Shown here in pieces: positions 33,588-43,154 of a stretch of 64,000 bases of DNA. The notes below the pieces were generated by a model. It had not been told where the DNA came from and did no database searches. It worked only from the letters and a program-made list of their open reading frames with translations. Every line of letters starts with the position of its first letter. Position 1 is the stretch's first letter. The DNA lies in the NCBI GenBank assembly GCA_963771905.1, contig CAVYVI010000011.1:8346-72345 (forward strand), in the 5' to 3' direction. The translations under genes were made by a program, and so were the position numbers. This DNA is from Palsa-147 sp963771905. Lineage in GTDB: Bacteria; Acidobacteriota; Terriglobia; Acidiferrales; UBA7541.

Positions 33588-34382
33588 TCAGCGCGTCCAA
33601 GTCAAGCCCCGGCCAATCACGAAGATGAATACGAGGATCACGATTACGCCCGCCGCGATCCATCCAATGCTTCGCGCGATGGGCCCGACGCCATCCCCTT
33701 CGCGCGCGAACCGATCGCGCAGCATGCCGGGCAGAGACAGCATGCCCGCGTTCCCGCCCAGCGTCGACGACATTGCCGAGGCCAGGACATAGAAAAAACC
33801 GATGGGATTCAACAGCCCCGCAAGCCCGGCCAGAATCCCTTCCGTGAAGTAAGGCGTCCACGCCAGGCCGCGGATGCGCCGCGGATTCGCTTCCTTGGTG
33901 TGAAACGGCCGCAGTCGCGCGGCAACCACCAGCATCGACGCATAATAAGTAACTACGCCAAGCACCACGAGACCCAAGCGCCACATCCAGTGCGGCTCCA
34001 GCCCCGCGATGACCGCGGCCCAGTCTCCAAAATTGGCGACGCCGGAAAAGAAGAAATAGCCGGTGCCGCTGAAAAGATTCCCTGCCAGAAGCATTACGAG
34101 AAAGAAGCGCGCAGCCGGACTGTACTTCCCTGGCTTCCACAGCAAGAGCCAGCAGATCGCGGCGAAAACAAGATTTGCGACCGTGCCATTCGCGGAGATC
34201 AGCCGCGTCGAGATGTCGCTCTGCATTGCGACCGTGCTGATCGTCACGCGGTGCGCGCCGCTCAGCCATGCCGTGACGCCGTGTCCCAGCGCCTCATGCA
34301 CCACATCCTGAAGCACACACGCCAGAGCGGCGATCGAGATAATCGTTAGCTTGTCGTCGGATAAAGGAGCCGCAGCGTTCAT
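33588..34382 (-). CDS. Hypothetical membrane protein with a HEALGH metal-like motif
   Basis: A 264-residue protein with about six to seven membrane segments. In the first helix the sequence VVHEALGHGVTAWLSG places H29, E30 and H34 together. Site-2 protease-type (M50) enzymes have HExxH at the corresponding place; here one more residue lies between, giving HExxxH. A later ANGTVANLVFAA and GDWAAVIAGLEP might replace the family's N-P-D motif, but no clear LDG is seen. It may be an M50-like protease relative, a degenerate one, or a non-enzymatic protein. It is convergent with none; rplU lies downstream on the same strand. Confidence 0.7.
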   Translation of the reverse strand: MNAAAPLSDDKLTIISIAALACVLQDVVHEALGHGVTAWLSGAHRVTISTVAMQSDISTRLISANGTVANLVFAAICWLLLWKPGKYSPAARFFLVMLLAGNLFSGTGYFFFSGVANFGDWAAVIAGLEPHWMWRLGLVVLGVVTYYASMLVVAARLRPFHTKEANPRRIRGLAWTPYFTEGILAGLAGLLNPIGFFYVLASAMSSTLGGNAGMLSLPGMLRDRFAREGDGVGPIARSIGWIAAGVIVILVFIFVIGRGLTWTR

Positions 34383-34510
34383 TCGGCCCTTTTATCACAG
34401 CGCAGCGGCGGTTGCGGAATTCATTCGGCGCCAACCCGTCGCGGCGTTCGAAGTTCTCCGTCACTGGAGAAAGGCGAAACCAACGGCGGGTGCGGCCATC
34501 TAAATCGGGT

Positions 34511-35512
34511 ATGAGCATGAAAAAAGTGAAGCTTGGTTCGCAGGGCGCGATCGTCTCCCGCATGGGACTCGGATGCATGGGGATGAGTGAGTTCTATGGC
34601 GAGCGGAACGATGAAGAATCGGCCGCGACGATACTCCGTGCGCTGGAATTGGGCATCAACTTCCTCGATACGGCCGATGCGTATGGGATTGGCGATAACG
34701 AGGAACTGATTGGGAGGACGATTCGCGGGAGGCGGGATGAGGTCTTCCTCGCGACGAAGTTCGCCAATGTGCGGAAGAAGGAAGATCCGACGTTTTGGGG
34801 GATGAGCGGCAAGCCGGAGTATGTGCGGGAGGCATGCAGTGCTTCGCTGAAGCGTTTGGGGGTGGACCATATCGATCTGTACTACCAGCACAGAGTGGAC
34901 CCGAAGACTCCGATCGAGGAGACGGTGGGCGCAATGGCGGAGCTGGTGAAAGCGGGCAAGGTGAAGTATCTGGGGCTGTCGGAGGCATCGCCGGCGACGA
35001 TCCGGCGGGCGCACAAGGTGCATCCGATTACGGCATTGCAGACGGAGTACTCGCTGTGGGAGCGGCATGTCGAAAAGGAGATCCTGCCTACGGTGCGAGA
35101 GCTGGGGATTGGATTTGTGCCGTACAGCCCGTTGGGGCGCGGCTTCCTCACTGGTGCGATCACGAAGCCGAGCGACTTGGGGAACAAGGATGCGCGAGCG
35201 CAGAGGTATCCGCGGTTTGCGGGCGAAGCCTTTGACAAGAACCTGGTGCTCGTGGAGCGTGTGCGGGCGATCGCGGAGCGCAGAGGCGTGAAGGCCGGTC
35301 AGTTGGCGTTGGCGTGGGTGCTGGCCAAGGGCGAGGACCTGGTGCCGATTCCGGGAACGAAGCGAAGAAAGTATCTGGAGGAAAATGCGGCGGCCGCGGA
35401 GATCCGGTTGACTCCGGACGAGGTGGCGGAGCTGGAGGCTGCATTTCCACAGAATGACATTGTAGGCGATCGATATGCCGCTGCGAATATGAAGTCCATC
35501 GACCGCGGCTAG
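34511..35512 (+). CDS. Aldo/keto reductase
   Basis: A 333-residue TIM-barrel oxidoreductase of the AKR superfamily, close to the YajO/AKR13-type group: LGCMGMSEFYG, FLDTADAYGIGDNEE with the catalytic Asp and Tyr, ATKF with the Lys, and YYQHRVD with the His, plus VPIPGTKRRKYLEEN for NADPH binding. It reduces aldehydes or ketones. The start is ATG 34511; another ATG lies two codons later, and an upstream open frame adds 33 unrelated residues. It is divergent from the preceding membrane gene. Confidence 0.92.
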   Translation: MSMKKVKLGSQGAIVSRMGLGCMGMSEFYGERNDEESAATILRALELGINFLDTADAYGIGDNEELIGRTIRGRRDEVFLATKFANVRKKEDPTFWGMSGKPEYVREACSASLKRLGVDHIDLYYQHRVDPKTPIEETVGAMAELVKAGKVKYLGLSEASPATIRRAHKVHPITALQTEYSLWERHVEKEILPTVRELGIGFVPYSPLGRGFLTGAITKPSDLGNKDARAQRYPRFAGEAFDKNLVLVERVRAIAERRGVKAGQLALAWVLAKGEDLVPIPGTKRRKYLEENAAAAEIRLTPDEVAELEAAFPQNDIVGDRYAAANMKSIDRG

Positions 35513-35563
35513 AGCTTCCGGATAGGAATCGCCGACCGCACCAAACTGCTTAGGAGAAAGGCT

Positions 35564-37366
35564 CTACAGCGTGGGCGAATCGTCTCCCATCAGCGCCCGG
35601 CGGACGATTTTGATGGGTGGAAAGCCCTGCTTCATGAAATCGTCATGAAACTTTTCGAGTGAGAATGCGGAGCCCTCTTTCCGCCGAAGGTCCTCGCGAA
35701 GCTTGAGGATTTGGAGCTTGCCGAGCGTGTAATAGAGGTAGGTCGGGTCCGAAGTGCCACGCTTCGTTTCAACCAGAGCGGTTTCGCGCGACTGATAGCC
35801 TTCTTTCACGAAGAAATCGACGACCTGGTCGAAGCTCATCTTGCCCGTGTGCATCTCGATTCCGGCGATGAAGCGGGCGTTGCGCAGGAGCGCGTCGGTG
35901 AGTTGGCCGAGGCGGATCTCCTCCGATTCGCGCGCGTCCTTGGCGCCAGTGCCGGGCTGGCCGTAACCTTCATCGAGCATCATCTGCTCGCAGTAGTGCG
36001 CCCAACCTTCGGCGTTGGAGCTCGAACCGAGCAGCTTGCGGGTTTTGGTCGGTACGCGGTGAACCCAGAGAAATTGGACGTAGTGGCCGGGATAGGCCTC
36101 GTGAGCGGCGGTGCTGACTATGGTTCCGCGATTGAAGCTGGCCATGAGCCCGGCGACCTCCGCGGGAGTATCGTGGGGATCGGGAAGAGTGACGTTGAAA
36201 AAGGCCTCGGTCGCGACTTTTTCGTACGGTCCGGGAGTGTCCATCGAGGCGAAGGTGGTGGCGCGTTCGAAGGGCGGGGTTTCCTGGAGCGTCGGGCGAA
36301 CGGTTGAGGGAATTTCGATGATGTGCTTTTGTTGAATGAAGGAGATCAGGCTGTCGAACGTGTCGCGGAAACTTTGCAGCAAATGATCGGGAGCGGGATG
36401 ATCGGCTTGCAGCTCTTCGAGAACCTGGTGCGGCGTTTTCGTGGGATCGATTTCCTTGGCGACGGCATTGAACGCGGCCTGATTCTTACGCAGATCGGTC
36501 CAGCCGACTTCGAGCAGGCGATCGAGCGGCGTATCCACCATCTCGTCGTACAAAAGTTTCTTCGAAAATGTCTCCGCGCCAATGCGAAAATCACCATTCG
36601 AGCGCGGCAGCAAATCCGACTTCAGCCATTTTTCATAACTTTCAAGCGCGGCGATGACGGCGGCGTTCGACTCCGCGAATTGGGCCTTGACCGCGGGATC
36701 GGCCACATCCTTGAATGCCGACGGAACATCCTTTTGAAAAAAAACAATGTCATCCGGAAGCTGTTCGAGGGCGATTTCGGTGTAAATGCGCGGCGGATTA
36801 TTCAGATTTTCGCGCGCCGCGGCGAAAGCCGCGGGCATCTGTTTTTCGCGCGCGATGAGAGAGCGCAGACGGTCGCCGGGAGGCGCGAAGCGGCGGCTCA
36901 TAATTACGTACGCGCTCTCGGTGATACCGCTCGAATAGGTGTCTGGATCCCGCTCCCACGGACGGATGGTTTCGAGGGTGAGGAGAGTGCCGCGAATGTT
37001 CGAGAGGACCAAGTCGCGGTCCGCCGCTTCGAACTCATCGAGGCCCTTCGGATCGAAAGCTTCGACACGTTTTTCGAACGCGTGCAGAGCGCCGATCTCT
37101 TTGTCCACGCCCGCGCGTGAGTAATCTTCCAGAAGCGTGTCGTACTGGTGGAAGCCTGCGTAGGTTCCAGACGTGGGATCGAACGTGAAATAGACCGAAT
37201 CGAAAAATTCATCGGCCAGGGAATTCCATGCGGCGTGCGCGCCGGACGATTGCGGGTTGCCGCTCGCGCCGGATCCATTCGCCGAGAGGTCTCGCGTCGC
37301 CGCGATCTGACTCATGGCCAGCAGTCCCGCGCACGCCAGACAAATCATCAGCCCAAGTTTATGCAT
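35564..37366 (-). CDS. DUF885 family secreted metallopeptidase-like protein
   Basis: A 600-residue exported protein. A signal peptide ends near residue 24. The DUF885 fold is mostly helical; the zinc-like site is HEAYPGH at residues 422-428 with a likely third ligand Glu453 in SNAEGWAHYCEQ. DUF885 proteins resemble M3/M32-type gluzincins, and some act as dipeptidases or peptidases in the periplasm. Full length, no damage. It stands alone on the minus strand between the aldo/keto reductase and a truncated barrel gene. Confidence 0.88.
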   Translation of the reverse strand: MHKLGLMICLACAGLLAMSQIAATRDLSANGSGASGNPQSSGAHAAWNSLADEFFDSVYFTFDPTSGTYAGFHQYDTLLEDYSRAGVDKEIGALHAFEKRVEAFDPKGLDEFEAADRDLVLSNIRGTLLTLETIRPWERDPDTYSSGITESAYVIMSRRFAPPGDRLRSLIAREKQMPAAFAAARENLNNPPRIYTEIALEQLPDDIVFFQKDVPSAFKDVADPAVKAQFAESNAAVIAALESYEKWLKSDLLPRSNGDFRIGAETFSKKLLYDEMVDTPLDRLLEVGWTDLRKNQAAFNAVAKEIDPTKTPHQVLEELQADHPAPDHLLQSFRDTFDSLISFIQQKHIIEIPSTVRPTLQETPPFERATTFASMDTPGPYEKVATEAFFNVTLPDPHDTPAEVAGLMASFNRGTIVSTAAHEAYPGHYVQFLWVHRVPTKTRKLLGSSSNAEGWAHYCEQMMLDEGYGQPGTGAKDARESEEIRLGQLTDALLRNARFIAGIEMHTGKMSFDQVVDFFVKEGYQSRETALVETKRGTSDPTYLYYTLGKLQILKLREDLRRKEGSAFSLEKFHDDFMKQGFPPIKIVRRALMGDDSPTL

Positions 37367-37463
37367 TCACGTTCCCCGATCATGAGGATTGCCGCCGCGC
37401 TCGCTTGCTGGTCGTTTGGACGGCTGAAATGCGGCCCGGTTACCAAAGCCGCGGCAGATTGTC

Positions 37464-37787
37464 TCAGAAGTTGAACCGGTAACCGAGAATCATTTTCGCG
37501 ATGAGATGATCGGTCGAGCCGGTGAGACCGACGCCGAGGCCGAAGTTCACTTCCCACTCCGGCGCAAGATTCAAGTCGATCGCGGGAAAAACCTGATGCT
37601 GTTGCTGGCTGATGGGAAGAAAGCCGGAGACGGGCCCGGTCGAGCCGTAATATTCGAGGCCGCCGGCAATTTTCGGGGTGAAGTCGTAGCTGAATTTCAC
37701 ATTCGGCGAGAAGGCCACGCCCTGATTGACAGTCGCGCCGAGGGCCAGCATCCCGATGCCTGCCGCGAAGAGTTTTGCGCTGCTCAC
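37464..37787 (-). pseudogene. C-terminal fragment of an outer-membrane barrel-like protein
   Basis: A 107-residue frame whose sequence from about residue 25 (FSPNVKFSYDFTPKIAGGLEYYGSTGPVSG, HQVFPAIDLNLAPEWEVNFGLGVGLTGSTDHL, ending GYRFNF) matches the last strands of outer-membrane transporter-like barrel proteins that are normally 250-300 residues long. The final aromatic Phe is the usual barrel end. The N-terminal 24 residues are hydrophobic and could pass as a signal, but the earlier strands are missing, so this is likely a 5' truncation. A small barrel-fold secreted protein is the alternative. Confidence 0.55.
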
Positions 37788-37876
37788 GAATCAATTCCGG
37801 CCGCCGCGCCTCACAGGATAATGCAACCGGCTGTGATGACAAAACGTGCCAGCAAAGTTCCGCGGGGGTGCCCGCG

Positions 37877-38845
37877 TCAGGAATGAGGGTGGGACTTGTC
37901 ATAGACCACCATCAGCTGATCGATCGTCGCGTGCGTGTAGCGCTGCGTGGTGGAAAGCGATTTGTGGCCGAGAAGTTCTTGAATGGCGCGGAGGTCGGCG
38001 CCGTCGGCGAGAAGATGCGTTGCGAAGGCGTGGCGGAACGAATGCGGATGCAGATTCCAATTCATACTGAATAGCTTGGCGTACTTCTTCACGATCGCGC
38101 GGATGGAACGCGTATCGAGACGCGTTCCGCGATAGCCGCGGAACACCGTATCGGCATCGGCCGCGTCGGGCCATTCGGCTATGAGCCGCTCGCGGACGGG
38201 CCAATACGCTTCGAGCGCTTCGCGGGCCTTCGCGCCATACGGAACGATGCGCTCGCGGCGTCCCTTTCCGAGAACGCGAATCGTCTGCGACTGAAAATCG
38301 AAATCGGCCAGGTTCATGCCGGTGAGTTCGCTGACGCGAACGCCGGAAGCGTAGAGCAATTCGAGAATGGCGCGATCGCGTTTCGTGATCAACAATTCCC
38401 GATCGCGAATCCTCTTCGTGGAAGGACGCCGGCGCGATGCGGAAGCGCGCGAGCCCGCGCTCCCGATACCATCGAGCATTCTGGCCATTTCTTCCGCGGA
38501 AAGTACGTCGGGAATGCGCCTCGGCAGCTTGGGCGTCGAGACCAGGCGCGCCGTATTGCGCGCGACAATTTTTTGATTCACGCAATAGCGGAAAAAGGAG
38601 CGCAGTGCGGCGAGCTTCCGCGCAATCGATGTCCTTTCCAGGCGCCGATCGAACAGGTGCGCGACGAATTCGCGAATCACGCGATGGTCGACTTCCGCGA
38701 GCGCAAGCGTTTTTTCACCGGGCGGCGTCAGAAATTCGACGAGCTGCTCGAGGTCGGTTCGATACTTGCGCAGCGTCTCCGGCGATGCGTTGCGGACGTA
38801 ACGCATGTGATCCAAATATTTTTCGATGGCGACTTTCAGTTCCAC
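37877..38845 (-). CDS. xerC: Tyrosine recombinase XerC/XerD type
   Basis: A 322-residue recombinase with an N-terminal core-binding domain (SPETLRKYRTDLEQLVEFL) and a catalytic domain holding all residues: Arg in ASGVRVSELTGM, His and Arg in HPHSFRHAFATHLL, His in LLGHKSLSTTQRY and the nucleophile Tyr in QRYTHA. It resolves chromosome dimers at dif with a partner. An insertion rich in S/R (SAGSRASASRRRPSTKR, about residues 131-147) separates the two domains. The topA and dprA genes lie upstream, a common neighbourhood for xerC, which supports XerC rather than XerD. Confidence 0.9.
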   Translation of the reverse strand: MELKVAIEKYLDHMRYVRNASPETLRKYRTDLEQLVEFLTPPGEKTLALAEVDHRVIREFVAHLFDRRLERTSIARKLAALRSFFRYCVNQKIVARNTARLVSTPKLPRRIPDVLSAEEMARMLDGIGSAGSRASASRRRPSTKRIRDRELLITKRDRAILELLYASGVRVSELTGMNLADFDFQSQTIRVLGKGRRERIVPYGAKAREALEAYWPVRERLIAEWPDAADADTVFRGYRGTRLDTRSIRAIVKKYAKLFSMNWNLHPHSFRHAFATHLLADGADLRAIQELLGHKSLSTTQRYTHATIDQLMVVYDKSHPHS

Positions 38846-38966
38846 GGCGGCGTCTCGCGCAGATTATAAGATGCGCGAACCGCGAGTGAGGCGTTCGTGT
38901 TTGCGGATGTTCCAGGAGTGCGGGCTCAATTCTTCGCGCAGCGGCGTGTGCTGGGCCGACAGACGA

Positions 38967-41681
38967 TTACGGCTTACCAGGCGCGCCCGCACCAACAGGC
39001 TCGGGCGTGGGCGAGGCGACGGGCGCTTCGGCAATCTCAACTTCCCAGTCGCAGCCGTCCTTGATGCAGGAGCGAACGTTTCCGTGCTTGGTGCGCTTCT
39101 CGACGATGAACGGAGCGCCGCACTTCGGACACGGCTCGTTGATCGGTTCGTGAGGCGACGTGAAATCGCAATCGGGGTAGCGGCTGCAGCCGTAGAAAAT
39201 CCGGCCGCGTCCCCGGCCGCGCGCCGTTCCGCGGCGGACAAATTCACCTTCGCCGCATTTCGGGCACTTGATCCCCAGCGTGATCGGCCGCGTGTACTTG
39301 CACTTCGGATAACCGGTGCAGCCGATGAATTCTCCGAACCGGCCGTGCTTCTTCACCAAGCCGTTGCCGCAGAGAGTGCATTTCTCATCGAGCAGCTCAT
39401 CCGGTTGGCGGGCAATCCGCGTGCCTTCGACAAGCCGCCGCGTGGTCTTGCAATCCGGGTAGCCGGTGCAGGCGAGGAACACGCCGAAACGCCCGCGCTT
39501 GATGGCCATTTCCTTGCCGCAGTTATCGCAGTACTCGACTTTATTTTCGCCGTCCGCCGGGCCGCTGCCGACTTCCGGAGACAAGTCCTGAATGAAATCG
39601 CAATCGGGATACCGCGAGCAGCCGAGAAAGAAACCGTGACGGCTGATGCGCTCGAGCAATTCGCCCTGGCCGCACTTTTCACATTTCTTGCCGGTCGGGA
39701 TACCCGCCTTGTAGGAAAGCATTTCGCCGTCCGCGCGTTTCAGATCCACCGTGAATTTCTGCCAGAATTCCTTGACGGCTTCGCGCCAGGGAAGCTTGCC
39801 TTCTTCGATTTCGTCGAGCTCTTCCTCGAGGCGCGCGGTGAAAGTGACGTCGAAAACATCTTCGAAACTTTTCACCAGGAGAATGCTGACGCGTTCGCCG
39901 AGCATGGTTGGCGTAAAGCGGCCCTGATCCTTGTTGACGTATTCGCGCTCGACGATGGTTGAGATGATCGAGGCATAAGTCGAAGGTCGCCCGATGCCTT
40001 TTTCTTCGAGCTCTTTTACGAGCGTCGCTTCCGTGTAGCGCGGCGGCGGTTCGGTGAAGTGCTGGTTGGGACGAATCTGATCGAGGCGCAAAGATTGGCC
40101 TTCGGTGACGCGCGGAAGAGCCTTGCCCTCGCCTTCATCCGCCTTTTCATCATCTTCACGATCCGCGTTCGATTCCGGAATCTGATAGACGCGCAGGTAG
40201 CCGTCAAACTTCTGGACGGAACCAGTGGCGCGGAACGTGTAGTCGCCGGCCGAAATGTCGATCGTGGTCTGATCGAAAATTGCCGGGAGCATTTGCGAGG
40301 CTACGAAGCGCTGCCAGATGAGCTGGTAGAGTTTGAAAAGATCGGGCTCAAGATATTTGCGCACATCGTCGGGAGTGCGGAAAGCATCCGTGGGACGGAC
40401 GGCTTCGTGAGCTTCCTGCGCATCCTTTTTCGATTTGTAAAAGTTCGGCTTTTCCGGAAGGTAATCGGAACCGAAGCGCGCGGGAATCAGTTCACGGACC
40501 TGAGACAGCGCGTCGTTCGAGACGTGAACAGAATCCGTGCGCATGTAGGTGATGAGCGCGACGGAGCCTTCGTCACCGAGTTCCACGCCTTCATACAGCC
40601 GCTGGGCGAGAGACATCGTGCGCTTGGCCGTGTAACGCAGGCGATTGTAGGCAGCCTGCTGAAGCTTGGAAGTCGTAAACGGCGGAGGCGGATTCCGCTT
40701 CTTCTCTTTTTGCGTAACGCTCGCGACCTGCCACTTGGCTTTGCTGACGGCAGCGACAATCTTGTCCGCGGCTTCCTGATTTCCGACCTCGATATCTTCG
40801 CCTTTAAATTTCGTGAGCTTCGCTTCGATGATGGGGGGCTGGCCGCCGTCGAGCATGGCGTGGATGGTCCAGTATTCGACGGGGTTGAAGGCGCGAATTT
40901 CCAGTTCCCGCTCGACGATCAGGCGGAGTGCGACGGTTTGGACGCGCCCGGCGGAAAGGCCACGGCGTACCTTGTCCCACAAGAGCGGCGAAATCTTATA
41001 ACCGACGATGCGGTCCAGGACGCGGCGAGCCTGCTGCGCGTCCACAAGATTTTCGTCGACCTGGCGCGGGTGATCGAAAGCCGCGCGAATCGCCTTTGGT
41101 GTGATTTCGTTAAATGTGACGCGAAAGATTTTCTTGGGATCCGTCGCGGCGATGATGATTTCTTCGTCCTTCTCTTTCGCTTTGCTTTTCTTGCCGGACT
41201 TGGACTTCGCGACCTCTTCCTCAACGGCTGGCTTGCCATTCGGCTTTTCGGTCGATTCGGCTTCCGCGTAACGCGAGGGCTTGGAAAGAACCATGGCGAG
41301 GTGCGCCGAGATGGCCTCGCCTTCGCGGTCGGGATCGCCCGCGAGATACACGGCTTCGGCGGTGCTCGCGGCTTTTCTCAGATCGTTGATGATTTTGCCC
41401 TTGCCGGCGATGATCTGCAGAGTCGGCTCGAAAATCTTGGCATCGTCGAGAGTCACCGGATTCTTCACGGCATTATCGCTGGCAGAGCCCTTCGCGCCTT
41501 TCTTGGCTTTGCTCTTCTTGCGTCCCTTCGGATCGTCACCGGGCAGACGGATGCCTATCGTCTTCTTCGGTAAATCCATAACGTGGCCGACGGACGCTTT
41601 GACGATGTAGTCGCGCCCCAGATACTTATTAATGGTTTTCGCCTTTGCGGGCGATTCGACGATGACTAATGAACGCGCCAT
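38967..41681 (-). CDS. topA: DNA topoisomerase I
   Basis: A 904-residue type IA topoisomerase. The Toprim domain (SLVIVESPAKAKTINKYLG, and DPDREGEAI with the acidic triad) is interrupted by two lysine-rich inserts near residues 50-75 and 150-175. The active-site tyrosine is in TYMRTDSVHVS. The C-terminus carries five zinc ribbons (CEKC, CDNC, CTLC, CPKC, CPKC starts), typical of long topoisomerase I forms. It relaxes negative supercoils. It lies between xerC and dprA on the minus strand. Confidence 0.96.
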   Translation of the reverse strand: MARSLVIVESPAKAKTINKYLGRDYIVKASVGHVMDLPKKTIGIRLPGDDPKGRKKSKAKKGAKGSASDNAVKNPVTLDDAKIFEPTLQIIAGKGKIINDLRKAASTAEAVYLAGDPDREGEAISAHLAMVLSKPSRYAEAESTEKPNGKPAVEEEVAKSKSGKKSKAKEKDEEIIIAATDPKKIFRVTFNEITPKAIRAAFDHPRQVDENLVDAQQARRVLDRIVGYKISPLLWDKVRRGLSAGRVQTVALRLIVERELEIRAFNPVEYWTIHAMLDGGQPPIIEAKLTKFKGEDIEVGNQEAADKIVAAVSKAKWQVASVTQKEKKRNPPPPFTTSKLQQAAYNRLRYTAKRTMSLAQRLYEGVELGDEGSVALITYMRTDSVHVSNDALSQVRELIPARFGSDYLPEKPNFYKSKKDAQEAHEAVRPTDAFRTPDDVRKYLEPDLFKLYQLIWQRFVASQMLPAIFDQTTIDISAGDYTFRATGSVQKFDGYLRVYQIPESNADREDDEKADEGEGKALPRVTEGQSLRLDQIRPNQHFTEPPPRYTEATLVKELEEKGIGRPSTYASIISTIVEREYVNKDQGRFTPTMLGERVSILLVKSFEDVFDVTFTARLEEELDEIEEGKLPWREAVKEFWQKFTVDLKRADGEMLSYKAGIPTGKKCEKCGQGELLERISRHGFFLGCSRYPDCDFIQDLSPEVGSGPADGENKVEYCDNCGKEMAIKRGRFGVFLACTGYPDCKTTRRLVEGTRIARQPDELLDEKCTLCGNGLVKKHGRFGEFIGCTGYPKCKYTRPITLGIKCPKCGEGEFVRRGTARGRGRGRIFYGCSRYPDCDFTSPHEPINEPCPKCGAPFIVEKRTKHGNVRSCIKDGCDWEVEIAEAPVASPTPEPVGAGAPGKP

Positions 41682-41766
41682 AGCAACCTGACTTCCTCAC
41701 TCCTTAAGATGCCGCACGAGTGCGGCGTGGTCCGTACCCATCCTAACCCTGATATCAAGCGTTTGA

Positions 41767-42894
41767 TTACAACAGGACTTTCAAGAATTGCTTACCCGGC
41801 AACTGCCGCACCACGCCTTTGAGCTCCAACTCGAAAAGAGCGGACAAAACATCCGAGGAGGTTTGCCCGGAAATCTCAACCAAATCATCGATTTGCCGTG
41901 CTTCGTCAACACCCAACAAGTCGTACAGCGCACGCTCGCCCGGCGCCAGCGATTCCTGAACCATCTCCGCCCGCTCCATGCTACTTGGCGATTCCACAGG
42001 CAGAAGCTCAGCTCGAATCGGCGTCGGCAACTCTTCGATCACGTCTTCCCAACCGGTTACCAGTTTTGCCCCCTGCTTGATCAGTTGGTTAGGTCCGAAG
42101 CTGGTAGGCTGCGTAATGTTGCCTGGGACGCCAAAAACCTCTCGGCCGAATTCCATCGCCAGCCGCGACGTAATCAGAGAACCAGAGTACTGCGCACCCT
42201 CGACGCAAACAACCCCGAGCGACATTCCGGAGATCACCCGGTTCCGAATCGGGAAGTTTTGTGCGCCGGGAAAGGTGCCCATGGGAAACTCACTGATGAT
42301 CGCGCCGCGCTTTTCAATCTCTTCGAAAAGCTTCTTGTTTTCTTTCGGATAGACGACATCTATCCCAGAGCCGAGGACCGCAATCGTCGTTCCTGCAGGT
42401 GTCGAAAGCGCCCCTTTGTGCGCGCAAGCATCAATTCCGCGCGCCAAGCCGCTCACCACAACCAGCCCACGGGCGGCCAAATCCCGGCCCAACCTCTCCG
42501 CTATTTGATTCCCATAAGGGGTCGGGCGACGCGCCCCGACGATAGAAATTAAATGGCGGTTCAGAAGTTCCATGTTTCCGCGTACATACAAGAGGGGAGG
42601 TGGATCGTAGATCTCGCGTAGGAGGCGAGGATACTCGGGTTCCTCCCAGGTGAGGAGCTGGCAACCGGCCTGTTGAACCTGAGCCAACTCCTTTGCCGCA
42701 GCGCTCATCGGTTGGCGGGAATGGATGGCTTGAGCGGCGGCGGCCGGGAGATGATGCGCCTCCAAGGCCGTCAAGGAGGCATTGAACACTCCCTCGGGGC
42801 TCCCGAATGCGCGGAGAAGCTTGCCTGCCATCCGGGCACCAAGTCCGGGCGTAAGGGCGAGGGCGACCCACCCCAAGTATTGTTCGGGTTCCAT
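41767..42894 (-). CDS. dprA: DNA-processing protein DprA
   Basis: A 375-residue protein with the DprA layout: N-terminal helix-hairpin region (GWVALALTPGLG), the YPRLLREIYDPPPLLYVRG entry, the extended Rossmann domain with IVGARRPTPYGN and VSGLARGIDACAHKGAL and the YPKENKKLFEEI segment, and a C-terminal winged helix (about residues 305-370). It loads RecA on incoming single-stranded DNA in natural transformation. The start chosen (MEPEQYLG) gives the family's normal N-terminus; no good ribosome site is visible, and an upstream in-frame start adds 18 residues. Confidence 0.93.
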   Translation of the reverse strand: MEPEQYLGWVALALTPGLGARMAGKLLRAFGSPEGVFNASLTALEAHHLPAAAAQAIHSRQPMSAAAKELAQVQQAGCQLLTWEEPEYPRLLREIYDPPPLLYVRGNMELLNRHLISIVGARRPTPYGNQIAERLGRDLAARGLVVVSGLARGIDACAHKGALSTPAGTTIAVLGSGIDVVYPKENKKLFEEIEKRGAIISEFPMGTFPGAQNFPIRNRVISGMSLGVVCVEGAQYSGSLITSRLAMEFGREVFGVPGNITQPTSFGPNQLIKQGAKLVTGWEDVIEELPTPIRAELLPVESPSSMERAEMVQESLAPGERALYDLLGVDEARQIDDLVEISGQTSSDVLSALFELELKGVVRQLPGKQFLKVLL

Positions 42895-43154
42895 GAGGCT
42901 GAGAGGGAAAACCCAACGAGCGTACGTAGCGGGTGGCGGCGTTGTCAATTGCGGGAACTACGCAGATGTGAGGTGGGCTCTGAAGTTCTAAAGACTCGAT
43001 CCGGCATCCTGGGCGCTCAGCCGGGTGCCGCATGGGAGCCCGTTGAAGCGTTGCTTGCGGTCCGCTTCTGCGCCGACGGCGCCGTGTCTGGCGTAGCGGG
43101 CCCCTTCGGAAGGGTGTGCTAAACTGGAGGTGTCCCTGCAAGGAAGCGTCTCAC

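Noticed and set aside
40059..41573. 504-residue plus-strand open frame opposite topA
   Set aside because: An antisense frame of topA with no domain or ribosome site; topA motifs are complete on the other strand.
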